A stretch of 5,443 nucleotides of DNA from positions 1 through 5,443 of the forward strand of contig VEPF01000131.1 in the NCBI GenBank assembly GCA_012027055.1, given 5' to 3'. A program made the position numbers and the translations under genes. A model generated the notes under the pieces. That model was not told the origin of the DNA. It saw only the letters and a list, made by a program, of their open reading frames with translations, and searched no databases. Positions 1 through 5,443 of the stretch are shown piece by piece. Position 1 is the stretch's first letter. Each line of letters begins with the position of its first letter. The stretch is from Gemmatimonadota bacterium (GTDB lineage: Bacteria > Gemmatimonadota > Gemmatimonadetes > Longimicrobiales > RSA9).

Positions 1-271
1 TGGTGGCGCTCGCGGCCACGAAGTTGCCGGCCGTGCCGTTGCCCACCGTGATGTCACCCACCGCGAACCCGGTCACCGCCTCGCTGAACGTGGCCGTCAT
101 GGGAATCGGCGAGGTCTTCGTGGGCGAGGTGGCGGTGGAGCCGAGCGTGACCGTGGGCGCGACCGTGTCCTCGGGTTCAGACGGTGAGGAATCGCCGCCG
201 CAGGAAAACAGTATCGCGGCCACGAGAAGGATCGAAGCCAACACGGCGAGCGTGCGTGCCGGGCGCTGCAT
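1..271 (-). CDS. Lipoprotein with bacterial Ig-like (Big_12-type) domain, N-terminal part only
   Basis: The reading frame opens with ATG at 269-271 and stays open for 90 codons to the left edge, so the C-terminus is missing. Residues 1-23 form a lipoprotein signal: Arg at positions 3 and 6, a hydrophobic core (LAVLASILLVAAILF), then the lipobox LFSC with Cys24, followed by a Gly/Asp/Ser/Pro-rich linker. After processing, the protein should be lipid-anchored at the cell envelope. From about residue 37 the sequence (VAPTVTLGSTATSPT, then PIPMTATFSEAVTGF, then DITVGNGTAGNF) reads like the repeated Ig-like module often called Big_12, found in tandem in bacterial surface and adhesion-type proteins. 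The start is fixed by a GGAGGT ribosome binding site 6 nt upstream. The remainder probably carries more such repeats or another extracellular domain, but that is outside the window. The function is unknown. The domain call is from memory of the family, not a search. Confidence 0.8.
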   Translation of the reverse strand, partial: MQRPARTLAVLASILLVAAILFSCGGDSSPSEPEDTVAPTVTLGSTATSPTKTSPIPMTATFSEAVTGFAVGDITVGNGTAGNFVAASAT

Positions 272-277
272 CGCGGC

Positions 278-283
278 ACCTCC
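278..283 (-). promoter_or_regulatory. Ribosome binding site of the lipoprotein gene
   Basis: The minus strand reads GGAGGT, followed by 6 nt and the ATG at 269-271. This is a strong Shine-Dalgarno match at good spacing. It is the main support for this start, because the coding region is cut by the window edge. Confidence 0.75.
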
Positions 284-480
284 AGGCTGCATGGGCGGGC
301 GGCACCATGCGCAGGATCGCCGGCACGATCGTGGTCCCGCCGTCGCCGGTGAAGCGCGAGGCTGGATGCTGACCGGGAGGGCGGCCGGACGCAGCCACCG
401 CCACTCTCGGTAATCTGAGGCGGCGCCTCCCGCCGGCGAAAGCCCCGCGCCGCGAAGGCCACCGGCGGTTGGTTGGATTT

Positions 481-538
481 CGACGCTCAGCGAGGGCAAC
501 CTCGGCGGGTCGTGCGAAAGCCGGAGGTTGGGAGGTTG
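481..538. repeat. Nested, mutually exclusive inverted repeats with a tandem 8-bp duplication
   Basis: On the plus strand CGAGG (491-495), GCAA (496-499) and CCTCG (500-504) make a perfect 5-bp hairpin with a GNRA-type loop. CGAC (481-484) and GTCG (509-512) can close it from outside. CAACCTC (497-503), which overlaps that hairpin, is also complementary to GAGGTTG at 524-530 and again at 532-538, because GGAGGTTG is repeated in tandem at 523-538. The 497-503/524-530 pairing extends by GGC (504-506) with GCC (520-522) across one bulged base (523), giving about 10 pairs. The two folds exclude each other, as in a switch or attenuator, though chance in GC-rich DNA is possible. The inverted repeats exist on both strands, so the transcribed strand is not known. 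Confidence 0.4.
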
Positions 539-575
539 TCAGGCCGGCCAGGGCCGCGCCTAGCCGCTGCTCCGG

Positions 576-595
576 CGATCCGGCCGTGATCGGAT
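576..595 (-). terminator. Weak hairpin downstream of the response regulator (possible terminator)
   Basis: CGATC (576-580) pairs with GATCG (588-592), or alternatively ATCCG (578-582) with CGGAT (591-595). The hairpin begins 17 nt past the regulator stop codon. There is no run of T after it on the minus strand, so intrinsic termination is doubtful. It may only protect the mRNA end. Confidence 0.2.
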
Positions 596-612
596 GAGCG
601 CGCCCAAAGGCA

Positions 613-987
613 TCACCCCGCGGGCGCGAGCAACTCGCGGATCAGCGCGAGCATGGTCTTGGGGGTGGCGGTGTACTTGACCATGTAGCGGACGGCGCCC
701 AGCTCCGTCGCCTCGCGCACCTCGTCCGGGTTCTCCGAGTTGCTGAAGACCACCACCTTCACCTGCGGGTGCTGGTGCTTCACGTCGTAGGCGCGCAGGA
801 AGCCCAGTCCATCCAGCTTCGGCATGCGCAGGTCGAGCAGGACCAGGTCGGGCGGGTCCTGCCGCGCCTTCTCCAGCGCGGCCTCTCCGTCTCCGGCGCA
901 GTCGACCTGGTAGCCCTCCCGGAGGAGCAGCGTGTGGTAGATCTTCCAGACCGCGGGGTTGTCTTCCACCAGCAGCACTTTGGGCAT
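613..987 (-). CDS. Single-domain response regulator (CheY/Spo0F-like receiver)
   Basis: A stand-alone receiver domain with no output domain, 124 aa from ATG at 985-987. Numbering from the alternative GTG at 991-993 (126 aa), the phosphorylation site is complete: acidic pair E10-D11 in VLLVEDN, phospho-acceptor D54 in LVLLDLRMPKLDG, switch residue S84 (VVVFSNSE), Tyr103 at the CheY Tyr106 position, and conserved K106. The usual Lys-Pro is Lys-Tyr (K106-Y107), a departure from the CheY pattern. It directly follows the histidine kinase gene: the GTG would share the four bases GTGA with the kinase stop, while the ATG lies 2 nt past it. I prefer the ATG because GAGAG at 995-999 is 7 nt upstream and the product then begins MPKVLLVEDN, as is typical. 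It is presumably phosphorylated by that kinase in the cytoplasm. Without a DNA-binding domain, its output must be protein contact, phosphorelay or another partner not seen here. Confidence 0.93.
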   Translation of the reverse strand: MPKVLLVEDNPAVWKIYHTLLLREGYQVDCAGDGEAALEKARQDPPDLVLLDLRMPKLDGLGFLRAYDVKHQHPQVKVVVFSNSENPDEVREATELGAVRYMVKYTATPKTMLALIRELLAPAG

Positions 988-989
988 GG

Positions 990-2432
990 TCACGCTCTCG
1001 GCAGGCTGACGCGGAAAGTGCTCCCCTGGCCTACGGCCGAGGTCAGGGTGATCGCACCCCCGTGCAGCTTCACGATTTCGTTGGCAAGGTACAGCCCGAG
1101 GCCGGTGCCCGCGATGTCCCGCGCGCGGGCGTCCTCCACCCGCGAGAACTTGCGGAACAGCTTGTCGCGGTCCTCGGCCGCGATGCCGATGCCGGTGTCC
1201 TGCACGATCAGCTCGACATCGTCGGTGCGGGCCTCCAGCCGCACCACGATGCGCCCGCCCCCGGGAGTGTACTTGCTGGCGTTACTGAGCAGGTTGTCCA
1301 GCACCATCTTGAGCTTCTGCGCGTCCGCCACCAGGCGGACCGGTGCCTCCAGAGCGCTGACCTCGAGCGCCTGCGCCCGCTCCTGGATGCCGGCGCGGTG
1401 CTCGGCCACCACGGACTCGAGCAGCTGCACCAGGTCCGTGTCCGCCTTCGAAAGCGTGAGCCGGCCGGTCTCCGCGCGCGCCACCCAGAGCAGGTCGTGG
1501 ATGATCTCCAGCTGCCGCTCGTTGGCGCCGTAGGCATCCTGCAGCACTTCCTGCTGCTCCGGCGGGAGTGGGCCGAAGTAGCCGTCCAGCACGCTCGAGA
1601 GGTTGGCCTTCACCGCGGTCGCGGGCGTGCGCAGCTGGTGCGAGGCCACCGCCACGAAGTCTTCCTTGGCGGTGTCGAGTTCCTGGAGCTCGGCCGCCAT
1701 CTGGTTGAAGGCGCCGGCGAGCGTGGCGATCTCGTCCGCGCCGCGCGCGTCCACGCGCGTTCGGAACTGTGCCTGCCGAACGTCGTGCGCCATGGAGAGC
1801 AGCGGCAGGAGCCGGCGGGTGATGCGGCGCGAAGTGAGCAGGGAGATCAGGCCGATCAGGACGATGGTAAGTCCGGCCAGGTCGAGGACGCGTTCGCGGT
1901 ACTCGCTGCGGCGGGCCTGGGCTGACGCCAGCGCCGCGACCATGGCCGAGTTCTCCAGCGCCACCATCGAGCGCAGGTAGGCACCGGCCCGCGCTTCCAG
2001 CGTGTCCCGGGCGTGGCGCGCGGCCGTCAGCGCCGACCGTGTGGCCCCGGCCGTGGCGCGCCACACCATGTCGCCGACCACCGCGGCCCGGGGCGGCAGC
2101 GGCTCCTCGTACTCGTCGAGGAGCTGCCGCACGCGCGGCAGGCGAGTCTGTTGCCGGACCGTCCGCCGGGCCTGCTCGGACCGGCTGCGGCTGGCCTCCA
2201 GCGCGTTGCGCAGCTCCGGCCGCGGGTGCTCCAGGTACTCATCCAGCAGGAGCGCGGACGACATGCCTTCCAGCTGCAGCTGATGGGCCGCGATCAGCAC
2301 CTCCGACACGCGCTGCACGTCGACCGCGATTTCGGTCATCCGGTCGAATGCATACGCGGCATAACCACCGGCGATGGCGCACAGCACCATCGCCGCCGAG
2401 CACGCCGCCAGGCTGCGGTAGGCCAGGGTCAT
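990..2432 (-). CDS. Membrane sensor histidine kinase (HAMP-HisKA-HATPase_c)
   Basis: 480 aa. A first membrane segment lies at about residues 8-29, followed by a mostly helical, Arg/Glu/Ala-rich extracytoplasmic region (about 30-185) resembling four-helix-bundle or CHASE3-type sensors; I cannot name the ligand. A second membrane segment spans about 186-200 (LAGLTIVLIGLISLL), then HAMP to about 255 (ending DEIATLAGAFNQMAAELQ). The HisKA H-box is ASHQLRTP with phospho-acceptor H265, where the next residue is Gln rather than the common Glu/Asp. The ATP-binding domain has the N box (LDNLLSNASKYT, N380 and N384), G1 DTGIGI (412-417), F box LFRKFSR and G2 GTGLGL (442-447). All key residues are present, so it should be an active kinase. 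ATG is at 2430-2432 with GGGGAG 6 nt upstream. It starts 48 nt after the monooxygenase frame ends and runs into the response regulator gene, its likely partner. Confidence 0.95.
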   Translation of the reverse strand: MTLAYRSLAACSAAMVLCAIAGGYAAYAFDRMTEIAVDVQRVSEVLIAAHQLQLEGMSSALLLDEYLEHPRPELRNALEASRSRSEQARRTVRQQTRLPRVRQLLDEYEEPLPPRAAVVGDMVWRATAGATRSALTAARHARDTLEARAGAYLRSMVALENSAMVAALASAQARRSEYRERVLDLAGLTIVLIGLISLLTSRRITRRLLPLLSMAHDVRQAQFRTRVDARGADEIATLAGAFNQMAAELQELDTAKEDFVAVASHQLRTPATAVKANLSSVLDGYFGPLPPEQQEVLQDAYGANERQLEIIHDLLWVARAETGRLTLSKADTDLVQLLESVVAEHRAGIQERAQALEVSALEAPVRLVADAQKLKMVLDNLLSNASKYTPGGGRIVVRLEARTDDVELIVQDTGIGIAAEDRDKLFRKFSRVEDARARDIAGTGLGLYLANEIVKLHGGAITLTSAVGQGSTFRVSLPRA

Positions 2433-2438
2433 CGGACG

Positions 2439-2455
2439 CTCCCCGGCGTCGGGGA
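2439..2455 (-). promoter_or_regulatory. Hairpin covering the ribosome binding site of the histidine kinase gene
   Basis: On the minus strand TCCCCG, loop ACGC and CGGGGA form a perfect 6-bp stem (2455-2440). The Shine-Dalgarno GGGGAG (2444-2439) sits in its 3' arm, 6 nt before the ATG. If the stem forms in the mRNA, it would hide the ribosome binding site and lower or condition kinase translation. Whether this is regulated or simply a result of GC-rich sequence cannot be told from here. Confidence 0.45.
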
Positions 2456-2480
2456 CATGGGCACGCTTCGAGACGGATGG

Positions 2481-2702
2481 TCAGGCCGGCGCCGTCGCTC
2501 CGGCCAGCAGGTAATCGAGCACGTCGGCTGCACTGTAGTCCGCGCGGCCGGCCAGCATGATACCGAGGGAGCGGAGCTCATCGCCACTGGTGATCAGCGG
2601 CCGCTCGCGCTCCCCGTCCGCACGCACCTGCCCCAGCCCGATGTCCGCCATGAGCGCATTGCAGAGGCACTTCCGGCCGACCGTCTCCGCCGCGTCCCCG
2701 CC
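2481..2702 (-). pseudogene. C-terminal segment of the nitronate monooxygenase, separated by an in-frame TAG
   Basis: Directly after the TAG at 2703-2705 the same frame continues for 73 codons to TGA at 2481-2483. It opens GGDAAETVGRKCLCNALMAD and later contains PLITSGDEL and YSAADVLDYLL. These match my memory of the C-terminus of long-form nitronate monooxygenase-like proteins (pattern GGxxxDTVGRKCLCNxLxANIGL ... PLVTSGDD ... YSAADVIDYLL). No frameshift is needed: replacing the single TAG codon gives a 478-aa protein, which I recall as close to the family length. The segment has no convincing start of its own. It holds a Cys-x-Cys pair (417 and 419 of the joined protein). The segment is either a fresh remnant, part of a read-through product, or the gene is whole and the TAG is a sequencing or assembly error. 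Confidence 0.8.
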
Positions 2703-3917
2703 CTACTTCAGGTACGTGTCCACGGGCTCGGCGGGACAGCGGTAGTCGATCCGGCCATCGTCGCGCCGGTACGGGGTGCGCAGGTAGCCGAGGTCGCACA
2801 CGCGCGCCCGGGCCGCGGCCACGTCCGCCTCCGAGAGGCTCTCCTCCAGGTCTACCACCTTGAACGGGAACCCGGTCGGCGAGGCGAGCGGGTCGGTGAA
2901 GACATCGACGGCCCCGAGGCGCGAGCGGCGCAGCACCGATTGCCGGAAGGGTTCGGCCATGCCGGAATCGGACGAGTAGGCGAAGAGGGTGCCGACCTGA
3001 ATGCCCGCCGCGCCCGCGGCGAGCGCCTGCCTGAGGCTCTCGGGGGAGCCGGTGCCGCCCGCCAGCCAGAAGGGGAGGCCCAGCTCGCGCAGCCTGGCGT
3101 GGTCGGCCTCGTCGCGCGGCCCGTAGACGGGCTCGCCGCGCTGGTTCAACTGCAGCTGCCCGCGCGGCGGGGCATTGTGCCCACCGGCGGTCGGCCCCTC
3201 GATGATGAAACCGTCCACGCGCCCGTTGGACTTGCGCGCCAGCATGGTGGCCAGGGAATCCGTGGAGACGATGGGCAGGAAGCGCGGGCGCGTCAGCGGT
3301 GCCGGGAGGCTCTCCCAGTAGGCGCGCGGATCGAAGCTCAGGTACTCCGCCTCATCGCGCTGCAGCCCTTCCACGTCGAACCGGAGCCGGGCCGGCTCGT
3401 GGTTGGCGAACGCATCGAGCACGGCGGGGATCTCCTTCGGGATCCCGGCCCCCATCAGCACGAAGCCCACCCCGGCCAGCATCGCGCCGTAGAGGGTGGG
3501 CAGGTTGGGCATCTGCACCTTGGTGAGCAGGTTGATGCCCACCGGTTGGTCGTGCCCTTCGCGCGCCAGCCATACCTCCACGAAGGCCGCCATCACGGTG
3601 AGCTGCTGCTTGGCCTTCGAGGCCGCCTGCCGGTACATCGGCACCTGCTGGTACGGCGCGCCGTCGCGGCCTTCCGGCCGGAAGTAGCTCTTCAGCAGCC
3701 GCTCCGCGCACTCCGGAATCGGGAAATGCGCCATGGCCCGCCGGACGTGGCCGCCGACGTCCCCATCCTGCAGCCGGCGCACCAGCACGTTGTCCAGCGC
3801 CGTGCCGGACACCACGCCCAGCTGGCCGCGCGCGGAAACCGCCCGGGCCAGTCCCCAGTGCGAGATGCCCACCCCCATGCCGCCCTGGATGATCAACGGA
3901 TTCGTACGCTCGCTCAT
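2703..3917 (-). CDS. Nitronate monooxygenase / 2-nitropropane dioxygenase family flavoprotein, interrupted by TAG
   Basis: 404 aa to a TAG at 2703-2705. It is a TIM-barrel FMN enzyme of the NMO family, which oxidises alkyl nitronates; related members are enoyl reductases, so the substrate is unproven. Seen: N-terminal LIIQGGMGVGIS (8-19), GINLLTKVQMPNLPTLYG (127-144), IIEGPTAGGHNAPPRG (238-253) with H247 at the position of the family's catalytic His, a phosphate-binding stretch LAGGTGSPESLRQALAAGA (285-303) then GIQVGTLFA, and FTDPLASPTGFPFKVV. The barrel looks complete. The RCPAEPVDTYLK end is where relatives, as I recall them, continue for about 70 more residues, and that tail follows in frame after the stop (2702-2481). 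The ATG start at 3915-3917 is supported by the conserved N-terminus; a GAAGGA lies 11 nt upstream, a rather long spacing. The enzyme is probably cytoplasmic. It may share a transcript with the kinase 48 nt beyond the full frame. Confidence 0.88.
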   Translation of the reverse strand: MSERTNPLIIQGGMGVGISHWGLARAVSARGQLGVVSGTALDNVLVRRLQDGDVGGHVRRAMAHFPIPECAERLLKSYFRPEGRDGAPYQQVPMYRQAASKAKQQLTVMAAFVEVWLAREGHDQPVGINLLTKVQMPNLPTLYGAMLAGVGFVLMGAGIPKEIPAVLDAFANHEPARLRFDVEGLQRDEAEYLSFDPRAYWESLPAPLTRPRFLPIVSTDSLATMLARKSNGRVDGFIIEGPTAGGHNAPPRGQLQLNQRGEPVYGPRDEADHARLRELGLPFWLAGGTGSPESLRQALAAGAAGIQVGTLFAYSSDSGMAEPFRQSVLRRSRLGAVDVFTDPLASPTGFPFKVVDLEESLSEADVAAARARVCDLGYLRTPYRRDDGRIDYRCPAEPVDTYLK

Positions 3918-3928
3918 GCGGACCCGAT

Positions 3929-3934
3929 TCCTTC
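3929..3934 (-). promoter_or_regulatory. Probable ribosome binding site of the nitronate monooxygenase gene
   Basis: The minus strand reads GAAGGA, 11 nt before the ATG at 3915-3917. The match is good but the spacing is longer than usual. No closer purine-rich match is present, and no other start fits the conserved N-terminus. Confidence 0.45.
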
Positions 3935-4037
3935 GCCGGACAGGCAGTGATTGCCGCGGTGAGTTACGCCCCGGATACCCCGGGTGCCTGCGGGTGGTCC
4001 GTTCAGTGCTGGGACTTCAACGGCGGTACGGAATGGC

Positions 4038-4050
4038 GGGCGCCGCGCCC
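4038..4050 (-). terminator. GC hairpin after the GH47 gene (weak terminator candidate)
   Basis: GGGCG (4038-4042) and CGCCC (4046-4050) form a perfect 5-bp stem with a 3-nt loop, starting 17 nt past the GH47 stop codon. No T-run follows on the minus strand, so termination is uncertain. The rest of the 150-nt gap (3918-4067) has a direct repeat CCCCGG-ata-CCCCGG at 3969-3983 and no recognisable promoter. Confidence 0.2.
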
Positions 4051-4067
4051 CCGTCAGTGCGTCCGGC

Positions 4068-5443
4068 TCAGCGCGCTAACCGCGCCAGCGGGTGGGCTTC
4101 GGTGTTGAACACCACGCGGCCCAGGTCGATGGCGGCCGGCGGCGCGAACAGCAGCCAGGCGTACTTGAAGGTCTCGGCCAGCAGGAAGGAGGGCATCTCG
4201 TCCCGGAGCTCGCCGGTGCGGACGTCGGCGAGGGACGCGAAGCCGGCCTCGGTGCGGGCGGCCCGCACCAGCGCGTCGTACATGTGCCGCCCCATGTCGC
4301 GGTAGAGCGGGTTGCCGGTCAGCCGGTACAGGTACCAGGCGGACTCGATCGATTCGGGCCGCAGCGGGTAGCGGCCATCGACCACCTGCATGGTCGCGTA
4401 GTCCATGGCCTCCGGCTCGATCCCGAACGTGGCCCAGAGGCGGTACGCCGAGAGCATGGTCCGGGCTGCGTTCGCGGTGTCGCCCGCGAGCGCGAGCACG
4501 CCAGGCAGGAACGCGTCCAGGGCGCCGGACTGCGTGGCGCCGCGCGCGCCCGTCTCCATGTCCGCGTGCCCGTACCAGAGCGTGCCGAAGCGCTCATCGC
4601 GCAGGTGCGCGTGCACGGCGGCGACGCTGGTGCGCCACATCGCCTCGAAGTCGGCATCGCCGAAGAGCAGCCAGCTCTTGAGCAGGTACTCGTAGTACGA
4701 GTCGATGGCGCCGCTCACGTGGCTGTCCCGGTCCTGCCACGCGCCGGTGCGCACGTCGATGTGCGTGCCCACCAGCCCGATGGCCGAGCGACGCCGGAAC
4801 ACCTCGCGCACCGCGCGCTTCGCTCGCTCGTAGTACTGAGGATCTCCGGTGATGCGGCTGAGCGTGCCGAACTCGAGCATGAGCGTGCCGATCTCCGCCG
4901 GGTTGCTCACCGGTCCGGAGGTCCGGCCCGTGCGCAGGTTCACGTAGCGGAAGGGCATGCCGGTCGGAGAGTCGAACGCGGGCAGCAGCCGGTTCCCCAG
5001 GTCGGTCGCGAGCCGGAGGAAGAGCGAGTCGCCGTCGAGCTGGTAGGAGGCCAGCAGCCCGCCCAGGTGCCGGATCACGATCTCGAACACCTGCACGTCC
5101 AGGTCCTGGTCGAAGCTCAGCCGCTCCCGGATCAGCGCCTTCGCTTCGGCCGCCTCGGCGCGCAGTCCCAGCAGCAGCAGCGTGTCGTAGGAATCGACCG
5201 GCGTCATCAGCAGCGACGTCGCATACCAGTCGTGCGGCGTCCGGCTGAGCGGCTTCAGCTCGTCGTGGCCCCAGGCGTACTGGCGATAACCGCTCCAGGC
5301 ATGCCGTACCGATGCCCGGACCTGCTCCGCGAGCACGGCATCGGGAACCGCCTGCGCGCCCGCGCGCGCCGGAGGGAGCACGACGACGCCGGCGAGGGCC
5401 AGCGCCAGCAGCAGCGGGCGGCCGCTCCCGCGGCTTCGTCCGG
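4068..5443 (-). CDS. Secreted glycoside hydrolase family 47 (alpha-1,2-mannosidase-like), start beyond the window
   Basis: The frame is open to the right edge. A GTG at 5379-5381 would give 437 aa, but the 20 codons upstream read GRSRGSGRP and then a hydrophobic LLLALALAGVVVL, a signal peptide running on to PPARAGAQA with an AxA cleavage site, so the real start lies outside and the enzyme is exported. Numbering from that GTG, GH47 hallmarks run the whole length: AWSGYRQYAWGHDEL (28-42), DSYDTLLLLGL, FEIVIRHLGGLL with E100 (acid position, human ERManI Glu330), AEIGTLMLEF, DSYYEYLLKSW with D227 (Asp463), FLPGVLAL, LRPESIES with E343 (Glu599), FLLAETFKY with E402, and VFNTEAHPL with the calcium-binding T428. 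All catalytic positions are retained. The family inverts alpha-1,2-mannosidic bonds using Ca2+. Oddities: no cysteine anywhere, and Ala at the position of the ER enzyme's Arg461. The likely role is trimming external mannan or high-mannose glycans (inference). Confidence 0.93.
   Translation of the reverse strand, partial: GRSRGSGRPLLLALALAGVVVLPPARAGAQAVPDAVLAEQVRASVRHAWSGYRQYAWGHDELKPLSRTPHDWYATSLLMTPVDSYDTLLLLGLRAEAAEAKALIRERLSFDQDLDVQVFEIVIRHLGGLLASYQLDGDSLFLRLATDLGNRLLPAFDSPTGMPFRYVNLRTGRTSGPVSNPAEIGTLMLEFGTLSRITGDPQYYERAKRAVREVFRRRSAIGLVGTHIDVRTGAWQDRDSHVSGAIDSYYEYLLKSWLLFGDADFEAMWRTSVAAVHAHLRDERFGTLWYGHADMETGARGATQSGALDAFLPGVLALAGDTANAARTMLSAYRLWATFGIEPEAMDYATMQVVDGRYPLRPESIESAWYLYRLTGNPLYRDMGRHMYDALVRAARTEAGFASLADVRTGELRDEMPSFLLAETFKYAWLLFAPPAAIDLGRVVFNTEAHPLARLAR

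Larger units (their letters stand above)
272..612. other. 341-nt non-coding gap between the response regulator and the lipoprotein gene
   Basis: No convincing gene is seen on either strand. The open frames here give low-complexity Arg/Pro/Ala-rich translations typical of shadow frames in GC-rich DNA. The stretch holds several inverted repeats: GAGGC-ggc-GCCTC at 417-429, the nested repeats at 481-538, a GGCCGGCC palindrome at 542-549, and a weak hairpin at 576-595 just after the regulator. The lipoprotein promoter probably lies here, since the gene is far from the regulator, but I cannot point to a -35/-10 pair. Confidence 0.6.

Noticed and set aside
3..413. 136-codon plus-strand frame at the left end
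   Set aside because: It is the complement of the lipoprotein frame and non-coding DNA; its Val/Ala-rich start mirrors the Ig-like repeat on the other strand.
97..462. Minus-strand 121-codon frame and overlapping smaller frames over the lipoprotein N-terminus and its upstream region
   Set aside because: Arg/Pro-rich translations without motifs. The competing frame from 271 has a lipobox, an Ig-like domain and a strong ribosome binding site.
421..540. Possible known riboswitch or hammerhead-type ribozyme
   Set aside because: I compared both strands with the conserved cores of c-di-GMP-I riboswitches and hammerhead ribozymes (CUGANGA plus GAAA). Only fragments such as CTGAGCG and GAAA match, so I report unassigned inverted repeats instead.
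1062..1925. 287-codon plus-strand open frame antisense to the histidine kinase
   Set aside because: Low-complexity composition, no family motifs, and full overlap with well-supported HisKA and ATPase motifs on the other strand.
2013..3950. 645-codon plus-strand open frame antisense to the kinase and monooxygenase genes
   Set aside because: Its translation is Arg/His/Gly/Gln-rich without any recognisable domain, and it runs opposite two clear protein families. Long antisense frames are expected in GC-rich DNA.
3918..4067. Promoter for the monooxygenase gene
   Set aside because: TTGAAG occurs on the minus strand but no suitable -10 lies at the right distance. The evidence is too weak to call.

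Overview
The window is very GC-rich. All five genes that can be supported lie on the minus strand, so the transcription order runs from high to low coordinates. Alanine- and arginine-rich proteins with strong G/C third-position bias, a diderm-type lipoprotein with an Ig-like module, a secreted GH47 enzyme and a long-form nitronate monooxygenase-like protein suggest a high-GC Gram-negative soil or aquatic bacterium. Gemmatimonadota or a similar phylum is plausible, but the window has no phylogenetic marker, so this is only an inference.

Layout in transcription order: (1) 5443-4068, a glycoside hydrolase family 47 (alpha-1,2-mannosidase-like) protein whose start lies beyond the right edge. The visible N-terminus is a signal peptide, so the enzyme is exported. 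(2) A 150-nt gap with a weak GC hairpin. (3) 3917-2481, an FMN-dependent nitronate monooxygenase/2-nitropropane dioxygenase family gene. It is interrupted by a single in-frame TAG at 2703-2705, and the remaining 73 codons of family-like C-terminus continue in the same frame to a TGA at 2481-2483. (4) 2432-990, a membrane sensor histidine kinase 48 nt further on, whose ribosome binding site lies in a perfect 6-bp hairpin. (5) 987-613, a single-domain response regulator that starts at the end of the kinase gene. (6) A 341-nt non-coding stretch with alternative stem-loops and an 8-bp tandem repeat. (7) 271-1, the N-terminal part of a lipoprotein with a bacterial Ig-like domain, cut by the left edge.

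The kinase and regulator form a clear two-component pair, and the regulator has no output domain, so it probably acts through protein contacts or a phosphorelay. Nothing in the sequence links the mannosidase, the monooxygenase and the two-component pair functionally beyond shared strand and, for the last two, close spacing. The most notable points are the amber codon inside an otherwise intact flavoenzyme gene, a cysteine-free bacterial GH47 with the catalytic residues retained, the hairpin over the kinase ribosome binding site, and the switch-like inverted repeats at 481-538. I found no CRISPR array, tRNA, rRNA or insertion sequence.
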